NCBI GenBank assembly: GCA_031548545.1
Contig: JAVBQY010000009.1
Location: 1 to 58,865 of the forward strand
DNA length: 58,865 nucleotides
Reading direction: 5' to 3'
From: UBA932 sp031548545
Lineage (GTDB): Bacteria; Bacteroidota; Bacteroidia; Bacteroidales; UBA932
Positions within the stretch are counted from its first letter, which is position 1. Each line of letters begins with the position of its first letter. Positions 9,123-17,457 of the stretch are shown in pieces. Under the pieces are notes generated by a model. It was not told where the DNA came from. It saw only the letters and a program-made list of their open reading frames with translations, and ran no database searches. The translations under genes and the position numbers were made by a program.

Positions 9123-11576
9123 TTATGATTTTTTCTTCGCCGGCGTCTTTTTCGCTGCAACTTTCCCGGCAGGCGCCTTTTTAGCTGTGGCAGGCTTAGC
9201 GGCTGTCTTTTTGGCAGCGGCTTTCTTTACAGCTGTTTTTTCGGCTTTTCCGGCAGCGGCTTTTTTAGCCTTGGGCTTAGCGCTAACAGAGGCAGCCTGT
9301 GCGGCAATAATTGCCTTGCAGTCTTCCAGCGTCAATCCTGCAGGATCCGTGCCTTTAGAAATGCGATAGTTGGCGCCGGCATGGGCTATGTATGGGCCAA
9401 AGCGACCGTTGAGCACCTGAATATCATCCGCTTCAAATACCGTAATGAATTTTTCACGCTCTTTCTTCCGTTTCTCTTCTATCAGTTCAATAGCACGGTC
9501 AATGGTGACGGTATAAGGGCTGTCTTCCTTTTTCAGGGATACAAAGGCCTTGCCATGACGGACATAAGGACCGAAGCGCCCTACGGCAGCCACCACTTCC
9601 AGCCCCTCGTATTCACCCACCGGACGCGGCAGGTCAAAGAGTTTTAAGGCTTCTTCGAGCGTAATGGATTCTATCAGCTGGCCTTTCTGCAGGCTGGCAA
9701 ATTGCTTCTTTTCATCCTCGGCTTCACCTAATTGGGCAATAGGGCCAAAACGGCCGATACGTACAGACACCTGTTTACCGCTTTTCGGATCAACGCCCAA
9801 CACCCGTTCGGCATTGGTCGGACGTGATACTTCCAGGGTTTTTTCCACATCTTTATGGAAGGGTTTGTAGAATTTAGCCAGCATCTTGTTCCAGATCAGC
9901 TTACCTTCGGCTATTTCATCGAATTCTTCCTCTACGCTGGCGGTAAAACCATAATCCATGATATTTTGAAAGTGCTCCACCAAAAAGTCGTTCACGAGGA
10001 TACCAATATCGCTGGGGAACAATTTGGCCTTTTCCGCACCGGTGTTCTCCGTGAGTGTTTGTTTACTCAGGGCGCCTTTCTTCAGACTAAGCTGGACGTA
10101 GTCGCGGGAAGTGCCGGGCCGGTCTTCTTTCATGACATAGCCACGGTTGATAATGGTAGAAATAGTTGGTGCATAGGTAGACGGACGACCGATACCCAGT
10201 TCTTCGAGTTTCTTTACCAGACTGGCTTCCGTATAACGCGGCGGACGTTGTGAGAAACGTTCCGTGGCGGTGATTTCTTTGGACAACAGGGGCTGCTTTT
10301 CTTTCAAAGGAGGCAGCAGGCCGCTGTCCGTACGGTCATCGGCGTCATCATCGGAAGTTTCCATGTAGACTTTCAGAAAACCGTCAAACAACAACACTTC
10401 ACCGGTAGCCTGAAAAAGTTGCGAAGCAGTAGAGACCGTAATATTTACAATTGTTTTTTCCAATTGTGCGTCGGCCATCTGCGAAGCGATGGTGCGCTTC
10501 CAAATCAGGTCGTATAATTTTTTTTCCTGTGCAGTACCGCTGATTTCGGCGTTTTCCATGTAAGTAGGACGAATGGCCTCATGGGCTTCCTGGGCGCCTT
10601 TGGCTTTGGTGGCATACTGACGGGTCTTGCTGTATTGCTGGCCGAAAAGGTTTTCAATAGTTGTACGAGAGGCGTTCAATGCCAAGGCCGACAAATTGGT
10701 AGAATCCGTACGCATGTAAGTAATCAACCCGGCCTCGTAAAGGCGCTGTGCAACGCTCATGGTCTGGCTCACCGAAAAACCGAAGCGGCGGGAGGCCTCC
10801 TGTTGCAGGGTAGAGGTGGTAAAGGGAGGTGCAGGTGATTTCTTTGCCGGTTTTTTCTCAATGGAACGAATGGAGAAATCTGCCGTTTTACATTTTTCTA
10901 AAAAAGCCTGCGCTTTCTTTTCCGTGTCAAAACGCTCGGAGAGTTCTGCTTTCAGGGTGAATTTATCGCCCTTATCGCCCGGCTCGAACAAGCCGTTGAC
11001 CCGGAAAGAGGAAGTGGCATTGAAGGCCAGCACTTCGCGTTCCCGCTCCACGATCAAACGTACGGAAACGGATTGAACACGGCCTGCGGACAATGCGGGT
11101 TTTACTTTTTTCCAGAGGATGGGAGAGACTTCAAAACCCACCAAACGGTCTAAGACGCGGCGGGCTTGCTGGGCGTTTACCAGATTCATATCTACCTGGC
11201 GGGGATGTTCTACGGCATCCAGGATAGCGCCTTTTGTAATTTCATGAAAAACAATACGCTTTGTTTTTGTAGGATCAAGTTCCAGGACCTCCTGCAAATG
11301 CCATGCAATGGCTTCTCCTTCGCGGTCTTCATCGGATGCAAGCCATACGGTCTTCGCTTTCTTGGCCAACTTCTTCAATTCGTCAACCACTTTTATTTTA
11401 TCTTCAGAGACTTGATAATCCGGCGTAAAGTCCCGATCCGTAACAATGCCCAACTGTTTCTTTGACAGGTCGCGGATATGCCCGTAGCTGGACTTTACGA
11501 GAAAGTCTTTTCCCAAGAACTTTTCAATAGTCTTGGCTTTAGCCGGGGACTCTACGATCACTAAATTTTCCTGCAT
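9123..11576 (-). CDS. topA: DNA topoisomerase I
   Basis: This 817-residue type IA topoisomerase relaxes negative supercoils. The frame is open to 11621, but MQENLVIVESPAKAKT at 11576 is the family start. Toprim residues are in SDEDREG (Asp82, Asp84) and the catalytic Tyr287 is in GLITYMRTDST. Instead of Cys4 zinc fingers, the C-terminus has three GRFGP repeats, then a tail of about 50 residues of alternating Lys, Ala and Pro resembling histone H1, probably for non-specific DNA contact. It heads a probable two-gene unit with the ureohydrolase-like gene. Confidence 0.96.
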   Translation of the reverse strand: MQENLVIVESPAKAKTIEKFLGKDFLVKSSYGHIRDLSKKQLGIVTDRDFTPDYQVSEDKIKVVDELKKLAKKAKTVWLASDEDREGEAIAWHLQEVLELDPTKTKRIVFHEITKGAILDAVEHPRQVDMNLVNAQQARRVLDRLVGFEVSPILWKKVKPALSAGRVQSVSVRLIVEREREVLAFNATSSFRVNGLFEPGDKGDKFTLKAELSERFDTEKKAQAFLEKCKTADFSIRSIEKKPAKKSPAPPFTTSTLQQEASRRFGFSVSQTMSVAQRLYEAGLITYMRTDSTNLSALALNASRTTIENLFGQQYSKTRQYATKAKGAQEAHEAIRPTYMENAEISGTAQEKKLYDLIWKRTIASQMADAQLEKTIVNITVSTASQLFQATGEVLLFDGFLKVYMETSDDDADDRTDSGLLPPLKEKQPLLSKEITATERFSQRPPRYTEASLVKKLEELGIGRPSTYAPTISTIINRGYVMKEDRPGTSRDYVQLSLKKGALSKQTLTENTGAEKAKLFPSDIGILVNDFLVEHFQNIMDYGFTASVEEEFDEIAEGKLIWNKMLAKFYKPFHKDVEKTLEVSRPTNAERVLGVDPKSGKQVSVRIGRFGPIAQLGEAEDEKKQFASLQKGQLIESITLEEALKLFDLPRPVGEYEGLEVVAAVGRFGPYVRHGKAFVSLKKEDSPYTVTIDRAIELIEEKRKKEREKFITVFEADDIQVLNGRFGPYIAHAGANYRISKGTDPAGLTLEDCKAIIAAQAASVSAKPKAKKAAAGKAEKTAVKKAAAKKTAAKPATAKKAPAGKVAAKKTPAKKKS

Positions 11577-11681
11577 AGTCAAAATTGATTTTGTGATGAA
11601 AAAGAATGCAAAGTAAGTCATAAAATAAGGTATAATCCAAATTTTTTTTATTATTTTGCATTTTTATTCGTACAAAAGCAT

Positions 11682-14039
11682 ATGAAATTTAAACTCCCGG
11701 AAACTAAAGACCGCAGGCGTTTCAACAAGTGGTTTTTCATTATTATATCACTACCTGTCACGATTTTAGCATTAACGCTTCTGCTTATCGGACTATTCGG
11801 ATCCATTCCCTCCTTTGAGGAGTTGGAAAATCCTAAAAGCAATATGGCCACCCAGATCATTGCTGAAGACGGGGTCCTGCTCGGCACATTCCACATAGAG
11901 AACCGCTCTTATGTGTCTTATGATGAACTGTCACCCAACCTGGTGTATGCACTGGTGGCTACGGAAGACGCCCGGTTTTACAGGCATTCGGGCATTGATT
12001 TCCGCAGTTTGGGGCGTGTTATCATCAAGACCATATTAGGCGGACAGAGTGAGTCCGGCGGAGGAAGCACCATTACGCAGCAATTGGCCAAGAACCTGTT
12101 TCCGCGCGACAGCAGCATCAACCGGAGTATTCTTTCCATTCCTAAAATCACCGTAGCCAAATTAAAAGAATGGATCACCGCCATTAAGCTGGAGCGGAAT
12201 TACACCAAAGAAGAGATCTTGGCCATGTACCTGAATACGGTAGCTTACGGGAGCAATGCCTACGGCATACGTTCGGCCGCCGCAACGTTCTTTGCCAAAC
12301 AGCCCTCGCAGCTTAATATGGAAGAAGCCGCATTGCTGATCGGTATCATCAACGCCCCGTCACGTTACAGCCCGGTACGCAATCCGGAGCGGGCTACCAA
12401 ACGGCGTAATCATGTGATCTCACAGATGGATAAATACGGCTTTATAGCGCAGGATTATGCAGACTCCCTGAGGGCCACGCCTATAGCATTGACGTTTATG
12501 CAGCAGGACCAGAATGCCGGACCTGCCCCCTATTTCCGGGAAATGCTACGCCGGACCATGCTGGCCAACGAGCCTAAAAAGGAAGACTACCGTTACCGTC
12601 CGAAGGATTATGAGAACGACAAAAAAGAATGGGAGGAAAATCCGCTGGTAGGTTGGATCAGGAAAAACCCGAAACCCGATGGGACGTTGTATAATATTGA
12701 CCGGGACGGGTTAAAGATATATACGACCATCAATTCAAAAATGCAACTCTATGCAGAACAGGCGGTAGCCCAACACCTTAAAAACGACCTGCAACCGCTG
12801 CTCAGCGCAGAAGTGCGCTACCGGGCCAATCCGCCCTTCTCCAACGACCTCACAAAAGCACAGGTAAACAGCATACTGGAGCAGGCCAAGCGGTGGAGCG
12901 GCCGTTATCAGATCATGAAAGAAGCCGGCGCAAGCCAGGAAGAAATTGATAAGGCGTTTAAAACAAAGACAAAGATGAAAGTTTTCTCCTGGAAAAAAGG
13001 TCAGGTGGACACGGTGATGACGCCTTTGGATTCCATCCGCTACTACAAGTCTTTGTTGCGTGCGGCATTTATGGCCATGGATATACAAACAGGGCAGGTA
13101 AGGGCTTATGTGGGCGGTCCCAATTTCAGGTATTTCAAATATGATAATGCCAGCCAGGGCCGCCGGCAGGTGGGCTCCACCATCAAACCTTTCTTGTATA
13201 CGCTGGCAATGCAGGAAGGCTTTACCCCATGCGACCGGGTATTGAACGTGTCGCAGACTTTCATTATCGGGGATACCACCTGGACGCCGGCCAGCACGGA
13301 TAAACCGGAATGGATAGGCAAAAACGTAACATTGAAATGGGGACTCACCAAGAGTAGCAATAATATTTCCGCCTACCTGATGAAACAGCTGGGGCCGCAA
13401 CCGATGGTGGATATGTGTAAAAAACTGGGAATTAAAAGTTACCTGGATCCCGTCCCCTCTCTTTGCCTGGGACCGGCAGACCTGTACCTGACAGAAATGG
13501 TAGGGGCTTACGGCACTTTCGGGAACAAGGGGATACATACCGAGCCGCTTTATGTTACCCATATAGAAGATAAGGATGGTAACCTGCTGGCGACCTTTAC
13601 CCCGCGCAGGGAAGAGAGCATCAGTGAGCGCACGGCTTACCTCATGGTAAACTTATTACAGGGGGTCGTGAATGAGGGTACGGCCTACAGGTTGCGCAGC
13701 CGCTATATTCCGGAGGGAGAACTGGCCGGTAAAACGGGAACGACCAATAACCAGTCCGACGGCTGGTTTATAGGCTTTGTGCCTAAATTAGCCGCCGGCG
13801 TATGGGTGGGTGCCGAAGACCGCAGTGTACACTTCCAAAGCCTGGCCTTGGGCGGCGGCGCCAATATGGCGCTCCCCATCTGGGGTTTATTTATGGAGAA
13901 AGTGCTGGCCGATCCCAGCCTGACGATTAAACCGACAGATAAGTTTGAAGCGCCGCCGGACTTTAACATCAACCTCAACTGTACCGGGAACGATAGTGAA
14001 CTGGACGAGGATGATGACCGGAAAGATGATTTCTTTTAG
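11682..14039 (+). CDS. Penicillin-binding protein 1A (bifunctional)
   Basis: This 785-residue class A PBP polymerises and cross-links peptidoglycan. It has a single N-terminal transmembrane helix (about residues 17-40). The GT51 transglycosylase domain carries TEDARFYRHSG with catalytic Glu95 and GGGSTITQQLAKN near residue 125. The transpeptidase motifs are STIK (Ser499, Lys502), a KSSNN SxN motif and KTG at 684-686. The C-terminus is acidic (ELDEDDDRKDDFF). It is divergent from topA, and the start sits just after an AT-rich promoter region. Confidence 0.95.
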   Translation: MKFKLPETKDRRRFNKWFFIIISLPVTILALTLLLIGLFGSIPSFEELENPKSNMATQIIAEDGVLLGTFHIENRSYVSYDELSPNLVYALVATEDARFYRHSGIDFRSLGRVIIKTILGGQSESGGGSTITQQLAKNLFPRDSSINRSILSIPKITVAKLKEWITAIKLERNYTKEEILAMYLNTVAYGSNAYGIRSAAATFFAKQPSQLNMEEAALLIGIINAPSRYSPVRNPERATKRRNHVISQMDKYGFIAQDYADSLRATPIALTFMQQDQNAGPAPYFREMLRRTMLANEPKKEDYRYRPKDYENDKKEWEENPLVGWIRKNPKPDGTLYNIDRDGLKIYTTINSKMQLYAEQAVAQHLKNDLQPLLSAEVRYRANPPFSNDLTKAQVNSILEQAKRWSGRYQIMKEAGASQEEIDKAFKTKTKMKVFSWKKGQVDTVMTPLDSIRYYKSLLRAAFMAMDIQTGQVRAYVGGPNFRYFKYDNASQGRRQVGSTIKPFLYTLAMQEGFTPCDRVLNVSQTFIIGDTTWTPASTDKPEWIGKNVTLKWGLTKSSNNISAYLMKQLGPQPMVDMCKKLGIKSYLDPVPSLCLGPADLYLTEMVGAYGTFGNKGIHTEPLYVTHIEDKDGNLLATFTPRREESISERTAYLMVNLLQGVVNEGTAYRLRSRYIPEGELAGKTGTTNNQSDGWFIGFVPKLAAGVWVGAEDRSVHFQSLALGGGANMALPIWGLFMEKVLADPSLTIKPTDKFEAPPDFNINLNCTGNDSELDEDDDRKDDFF

Positions 14040-14091
14040 TCTTTGGGGCGCTCCGCATGCTATTTCATCAACCAAACAACAACCGAATATT

Positions 14092-14520
14092 ATGAAAAAA
14101 CTGTGTATTGCATCTTGCACCGCCCTGCTTATGTTTGCCTGCGGTGGAAACACCACGACCAACACCACCGGCATGACTACGCTTGAAAATGGTGAAATGA
14201 TGATCCGATTTGAAGAGGGTGCGGCTAACGGCAACTTTACCAGCCGGCTGGATAGCCTTGGCGATCAAAAGACCTTTATTTTTGAGGCTAAAGAAGGCCA
14301 GACCATAGTAGCTACTGTGGTTACGACAGACAGCAGTCAGGCGCCCAATGTGCGTTTCAACCAAATTATAAGCCCCTCGGGCGAAGCCGAAGGGCCGTTT
14401 GGGAATGAGATGACTTATGTATTGAACGAAGCCGGACAGTGGAAATTCATTATAGGGGAAAGCCTGATGGCAGGAGAACCCTACGCCGGTGAATTTACCC
14501 TGGCCGTGGAAGTGAAGTAA
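14092..14520 (+). CDS. Small lipoprotein of unknown function
   Basis: This 142-residue protein has the lipobox LMFAC with Cys17, followed by a short Thr/Asn-rich linker. The frame is open further upstream into the PBP gene, but only the ATG at 14092 gives a lipoprotein signal. The body is a predicted beta-sandwich with phrases such as QKTFIFEAKEGQTIVATVVTT and AGQWKFIIGESLMAGEPY. These resemble the pre-peptidase C-terminal type beta fold found in secreted proteins, though that is a weak likeness. It lies 52 bases after the PBP gene and may be co-transcribed. Confidence 0.75.
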   Translation: MKKLCIASCTALLMFACGGNTTTNTTGMTTLENGEMMIRFEEGAANGNFTSRLDSLGDQKTFIFEAKEGQTIVATVVTTDSSQAPNVRFNQIISPSGEAEGPFGNEMTYVLNEAGQWKFIIGESLMAGEPYAGEFTLAVEVK

Positions 14521-14527
14521 ACGCTGT

Positions 14528-15730
14528 TTACGACAAGGCCGCTATCGCCGATCCTACCAAATTGGGGTCGGCTTTTTCATTTAAGATAGTCATACTAACG
14601 CCTTGGGGAAGCAGTGACTGCAGTTCTTTTTCCACAAGGTTCCTATAGTAGAACTGTCCGTTGCTGTCTTTTCCCCAGAACACACTGCCGTCGGCGGCTA
14701 AAGCCATATTCTTCAAGGAGGCGTCCTGATCTACCAACACTTGCACCAGACCGGCGAGTGAGGCGGCTACTAATTTGGCTGAACGGTCGTAAATAGCCTG
14801 CGCCACTTTCACCTGCGCTGCAGGGTATGCAGCCGGAGCATTCAGCATACAGGCTAGGTCACCGCCATCGAAGTTATATTTGATTTTCTCTTCCGGGAAG
14901 CTTGTTTTCAGCAACTCGCCCAGGTATCCGCCGGAAATGGCTTTCTCAAAACGCTGCTGGTCTTTATTGTTCGACATGGCATCCACCAAATTATCAATCA
15001 CCGTCATATACGGCGGCCTGAAATTACCGGATTCCAGGTTGATGGGAATTAATTTTTGATCCTGGCTATGGAGTTTTTCCACCTTGTCCAGTCGCATCAG
15101 TCCGGCCATATTGGTACCCGTGCCCACAATCAGTCCGATGTATGTATCGTAACCGGCCTCATCCAATCCGGCGAACAAACAGGCGACCGTATCATTGATC
15201 ACCTTAATGCTTTCAAAGGTTGTATTGATGTTTTTGTAATTATTCAGGTACTTGAGCAAGGGCTCACCGACCGGTTTTTCAATCATATCGGGGATATTGA
15301 TACCCTTGGTCCAACGGAGCAATATGGCGTCGCCGTTCAGCCGGGAGGCTGCCGGATAAGAGAAGCAATAGCCGATGCGGGTTACCGTACTGTCCAGGTT
15401 CTTCAAACGACAGATGCAAGAAGCCATTACTTCATGTAACTTTTCCTGATTGAATCCGGCGGTTTCATTTTTCGACAAGGGTAGTTTCAGGCTTTCTACA
15501 ACGGTCGCTTTTCCATCTTTAAACTCCACAATGGAAGCCCTGAAGTTGGTTCCGCCCCAGTCCAGCGCCAGCACCTTTCCATCCTGTATCTTTGCAGCCG
15601 GATAAGTGTGTGTGGGGATGGCGGCAATTTCACGGCCGTCATCACCAAGTCCTTCCACAATTTTTTCACGCAAACTTTTTGCAATATCGGTCAATTCCGG
15701 GGTAGTAAGGCTAAAAACATTCTCTTTCAT
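14528..15730 (-). CDS. Hexokinase family sugar kinase
   Basis: This 400-residue kinase phosphorylates hexoses with ATP. The phosphate-1 motif LDWGGTNFRAS is at 56-66, the sugar-binding CFSYPAAS is near 122, the catalytic base Asp180 is in VINDTVACLFAG, and GTGTNMAG follows near 203. The layout is that of eukaryotic-type hexokinases, which Bacteroides species use for glucose and mannose, rather than short bacterial glucokinases. It converges with the lipoprotein gene, leaving only 7 bases between stops. Substrate range cannot be read from sequence. Confidence 0.88.
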   Translation of the reverse strand: MKENVFSLTTPELTDIAKSLREKIVEGLGDDGREIAAIPTHTYPAAKIQDGKVLALDWGGTNFRASIVEFKDGKATVVESLKLPLSKNETAGFNQEKLHEVMASCICRLKNLDSTVTRIGYCFSYPAASRLNGDAILLRWTKGINIPDMIEKPVGEPLLKYLNNYKNINTTFESIKVINDTVACLFAGLDEAGYDTYIGLIVGTGTNMAGLMRLDKVEKLHSQDQKLIPINLESGNFRPPYMTVIDNLVDAMSNNKDQQRFEKAISGGYLGELLKTSFPEEKIKYNFDGGDLACMLNAPAAYPAAQVKVAQAIYDRSAKLVAASLAGLVQVLVDQDASLKNMALAADGSVFWGKDSNGQFYYRNLVEKELQSLLPQGVSMTILNEKADPNLVGSAIAALS

Positions 15731-15764
15731 ATAACTGCGGTTTTAGATTAAAGAAACAATCCGG

Positions 15765-15772
15765 CAAATATA
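15765..15772 (-). promoter_or_regulatory. Candidate -7 box of the hexokinase gene
   Basis: The minus strand reads TATATTTG, fitting TAnnTTTG, 34 bases upstream of the hexokinase start. Confidence 0.45.
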
Positions 15773-15800
15773 CATTTTTTTGCAGATAAACCCGCATATA

Positions 15801-16331
15801 TTACCAAGATGGCATGATTTCTTTTATCAACTTCTTACAAAAAAGATAATAATCAGACTGTTGCACAAAATCAGGATAAGTCATAATCCACAAGTTTATA
15901 GGCCCCATGCCTTTATGATAGGAGGGCAACCAATAGTCCACCGCGGGATTATCCTTAAAGCCCAGCCGGTGATAGAAGGCCTGGCGACGGCAGGTAATTT
16001 CATCGGCAGCCGGCTCTATTTCAAGCAGTACCGGAAGGTTATCCCCGGCTATCCATTCACGGAGAAAGCGGCTGCCATAACCCGACGAACGTACATCCGG
16101 CGAGATAGCATAATGCTCAATAAAACGGAGGCCTCCACAGTGCCACCACTCTATAAAACCCAACAACTGCCCGTCCTCTACCCAGGCCTCCAGATGATAA
16201 TCCGGATGCGCAAATACCCGGGGCAGGTCTTCAGGCTCCCGCTGTTCCGCATAAGGAAAAGCCGAAGTGTACAAATGCCACACGGCCTGGAATAGGAAGT
16301 GATCATTTCCGGAAATGCTAATTCTGTTCAT
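15801..16331 (-). CDS. GNAT family N-acetyltransferase
   Basis: This 176-residue protein has the GNAT fold: the acetyl-CoA-binding segment SPDVRSSGYGSRFLREW (about residues 78-94) and the YHRLGF motif near residue 120. Substrate unknown. A TAACTTTA box on the minus strand (16336-16343) ends only 4 bases before the start codon, so the mRNA may be leaderless. It is divergent from the lipoprotein gene at 16436. Confidence 0.82.
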   Translation of the reverse strand: MNRISISGNDHFLFQAVWHLYTSAFPYAEQREPEDLPRVFAHPDYHLEAWVEDGQLLGFIEWWHCGGLRFIEHYAISPDVRSSGYGSRFLREWIAGDNLPVLLEIEPAADEITCRRQAFYHRLGFKDNPAVDYWLPSYHKGMGPINLWIMTYPDFVQQSDYYLFCKKLIKEIMPSW

Positions 16332-16354
16332 AGCGTAAAGTTATAAATTTTATT

Positions 16355-16362
16355 TATCTTTG
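16355..16362 (+). promoter_or_regulatory. Candidate -7 box for the lipoprotein gene at 16436
   Basis: TATCTTTG matches TAnnTTTG. It lies 73 bases upstream of the ATG at 16436. No clear -33 element. Confidence 0.5.
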
Positions 16363-16435
16363 CTCAGGCTGATCTTTCTCCTGCTATGGCATGATTATTG
16401 TTGATAATAAAAACACTTAAATAAATAACGATACT

Positions 16436-16897
16436 ATGAAAAATATTCTTTTAGCAGGAGTTATAGCCATTCATCTTTGCGCCTGCGGCAATGGTCCTAC
16501 GGAGGTTACATTTAATAAGCTTGACAATTATTTTTTAAGCAACACGGTAGAAGTTCCTGAGGGGATTAATGTATTTACGGCACAGGACGACAGTACGTTT
16601 TATCAGCTGGCAGGCATTGCTAAAACCATGAGTAATGAAATCAGAAAACCGGATTTTGAGCATGAAACGGTGATCATTGTTGCCGGACAGCCCACCAACC
16701 ACGCCACTCAGATTGATGTAGAAAAGGTGACGGTTACCGAAACCGACATCATTGTGCACATCACTATAGAGAAGGGGGAAGAACTGAGTTATACCATGAA
16801 ACCAACGACCCTGTTCACCCTGCCCAAGCAGGCCAACGACAAGGTGGTATCCATCATGGAAGGCGCGGCGGCAGTGGCTGTGGGAACAGTGAAGTAA
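16436..16897 (+). CDS. Lipoprotein with PrcB-like C-terminal domain
   Basis: This 153-residue protein has a lipobox at LCAC (Cys17). The region from about residue 75, DFEHETVIIVAGQPTNHATQI, then alternating strands and a Pro/Lys-containing end, resembles the PrcB C-terminal domain. In Treponema that domain belongs to a chaperone-like partner of a protease. The match is by pattern only and no protease gene lies next to it. It could equally be an unrelated small beta-rich lipoprotein. Confidence 0.65.
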   Translation: MKNILLAGVIAIHLCACGNGPTEVTFNKLDNYFLSNTVEVPEGINVFTAQDDSTFYQLAGIAKTMSNEIRKPDFEHETVIIVAGQPTNHATQIDVEKVTVTETDIIVHITIEKGEELSYTMKPTTLFTLPKQANDKVVSIMEGAAAVAVGTVK

Positions 16898-16930
16898 GCC
16901 ATACCCGCGAATCGTTTATAAAATTTTTCG

Positions 16931-16938
16931 TACCTTTG
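16931..16938 (+). promoter_or_regulatory. -7 box placed for a leaderless transcript
   Basis: TACCTTTG ends 7 bases before the ATG at 16946, so transcription would start within a few bases of the start codon. Confidence 0.55.
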
Positions 16939-16945
16939 TGCCACT

Positions 16946-17326
16946 ATGCATAACTTCACGTTACCAAAGCATACGGGCATTAAGGTATTTTTACTGGCCA
17001 TATTTTTTGGCTATTATACTAATATAGCCCTTTTTACTCACGTCCATCTGCTGGGCTCCGAGGTGGTTGTCCACGCCCACCCGTTTATCAGAACGGCGGC
17101 TGCGACAGGAGAGGGCAAAACAACGCCACCTTCACACAGCCACAACAGCTTAGAGCTACAACTACTCAGCGACCTCTCTAATTTCGCAACCGACGGAGCG
17201 GCAGAAATCCCATCCCTCGAAATATTTATACCGTCCACCCCGGTAACGCATCCACTGACTGTCACTTGTCTTATTCCGGCCACCACCTGCGGCCATCCGC
17301 CACTACGCGCTCCTCCAGCCGTTTAA
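16946..17326 (+). CDS. His-rich small exported protein, putative metal binding
   Basis: This 126-residue protein has one hydrophobic segment (about residues 11-30) that could be a signal anchor. It is followed by the motif HVHLLGSEVVVHAHPF (His32, 34, 43, 45) and SHSH (His64, 66). The rest is Pro/Thr-rich and low in complexity. The motif pattern suggests periplasmic binding of a transition metal. I recall similar HxH...HxHP proteins in Bacteroidota but cannot name a family. It directly precedes a TonB-dependent receptor on the same strand with a 131-base gap, so the two probably work together in metal uptake or sensing. Confidence 0.68.
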   Translation: MHNFTLPKHTGIKVFLLAIFFGYYTNIALFTHVHLLGSEVVVHAHPFIRTAAATGEGKTTPPSHSHNSLELQLLSDLSNFATDGAAEIPSLEIFIPSTPVTHPLTVTCLIPATTCGHPPLRAPPAV

Positions 17327-17337
17327 CCCACTCTTTT

Positions 17338-17392
17338 CACTAAATATAGTGAGCATTCATCCGGAAAATACCCGCTTTTGGGGATTTTCTGG
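17338..17392 (+). promoter_or_regulatory. Two hairpins between the His-rich gene and the TonB receptor
   Basis: A small hairpin CACTA-AATA-TAGTG (17338-17351) is followed by a larger one (17361-17373 pairing with 17380-17392, 6-base loop, one mismatch and one wobble). No T-run follows, so this is not a standard terminator. It may be an operator or a riboregulatory site. Confidence 0.4.
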
Positions 17393-17457
17393 TTGTACTA
17401 TTTTACCGAATTTTGTCCTTCCCTTTTGGGAACTGAACGATTATAAATTTCAAAAAC

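Noticed and set aside
13945..14091. Longer N-terminus for the lipoprotein at 14092
   Set aside because: It would run 95 bases inside the PBP gene in another frame and would hide the lipoprotein signal.
14528..15730. ROK-family glucokinase
   Set aside because: No ROK Cys-His zinc motif; the length of 400 and the motif order fit the hexokinase family.
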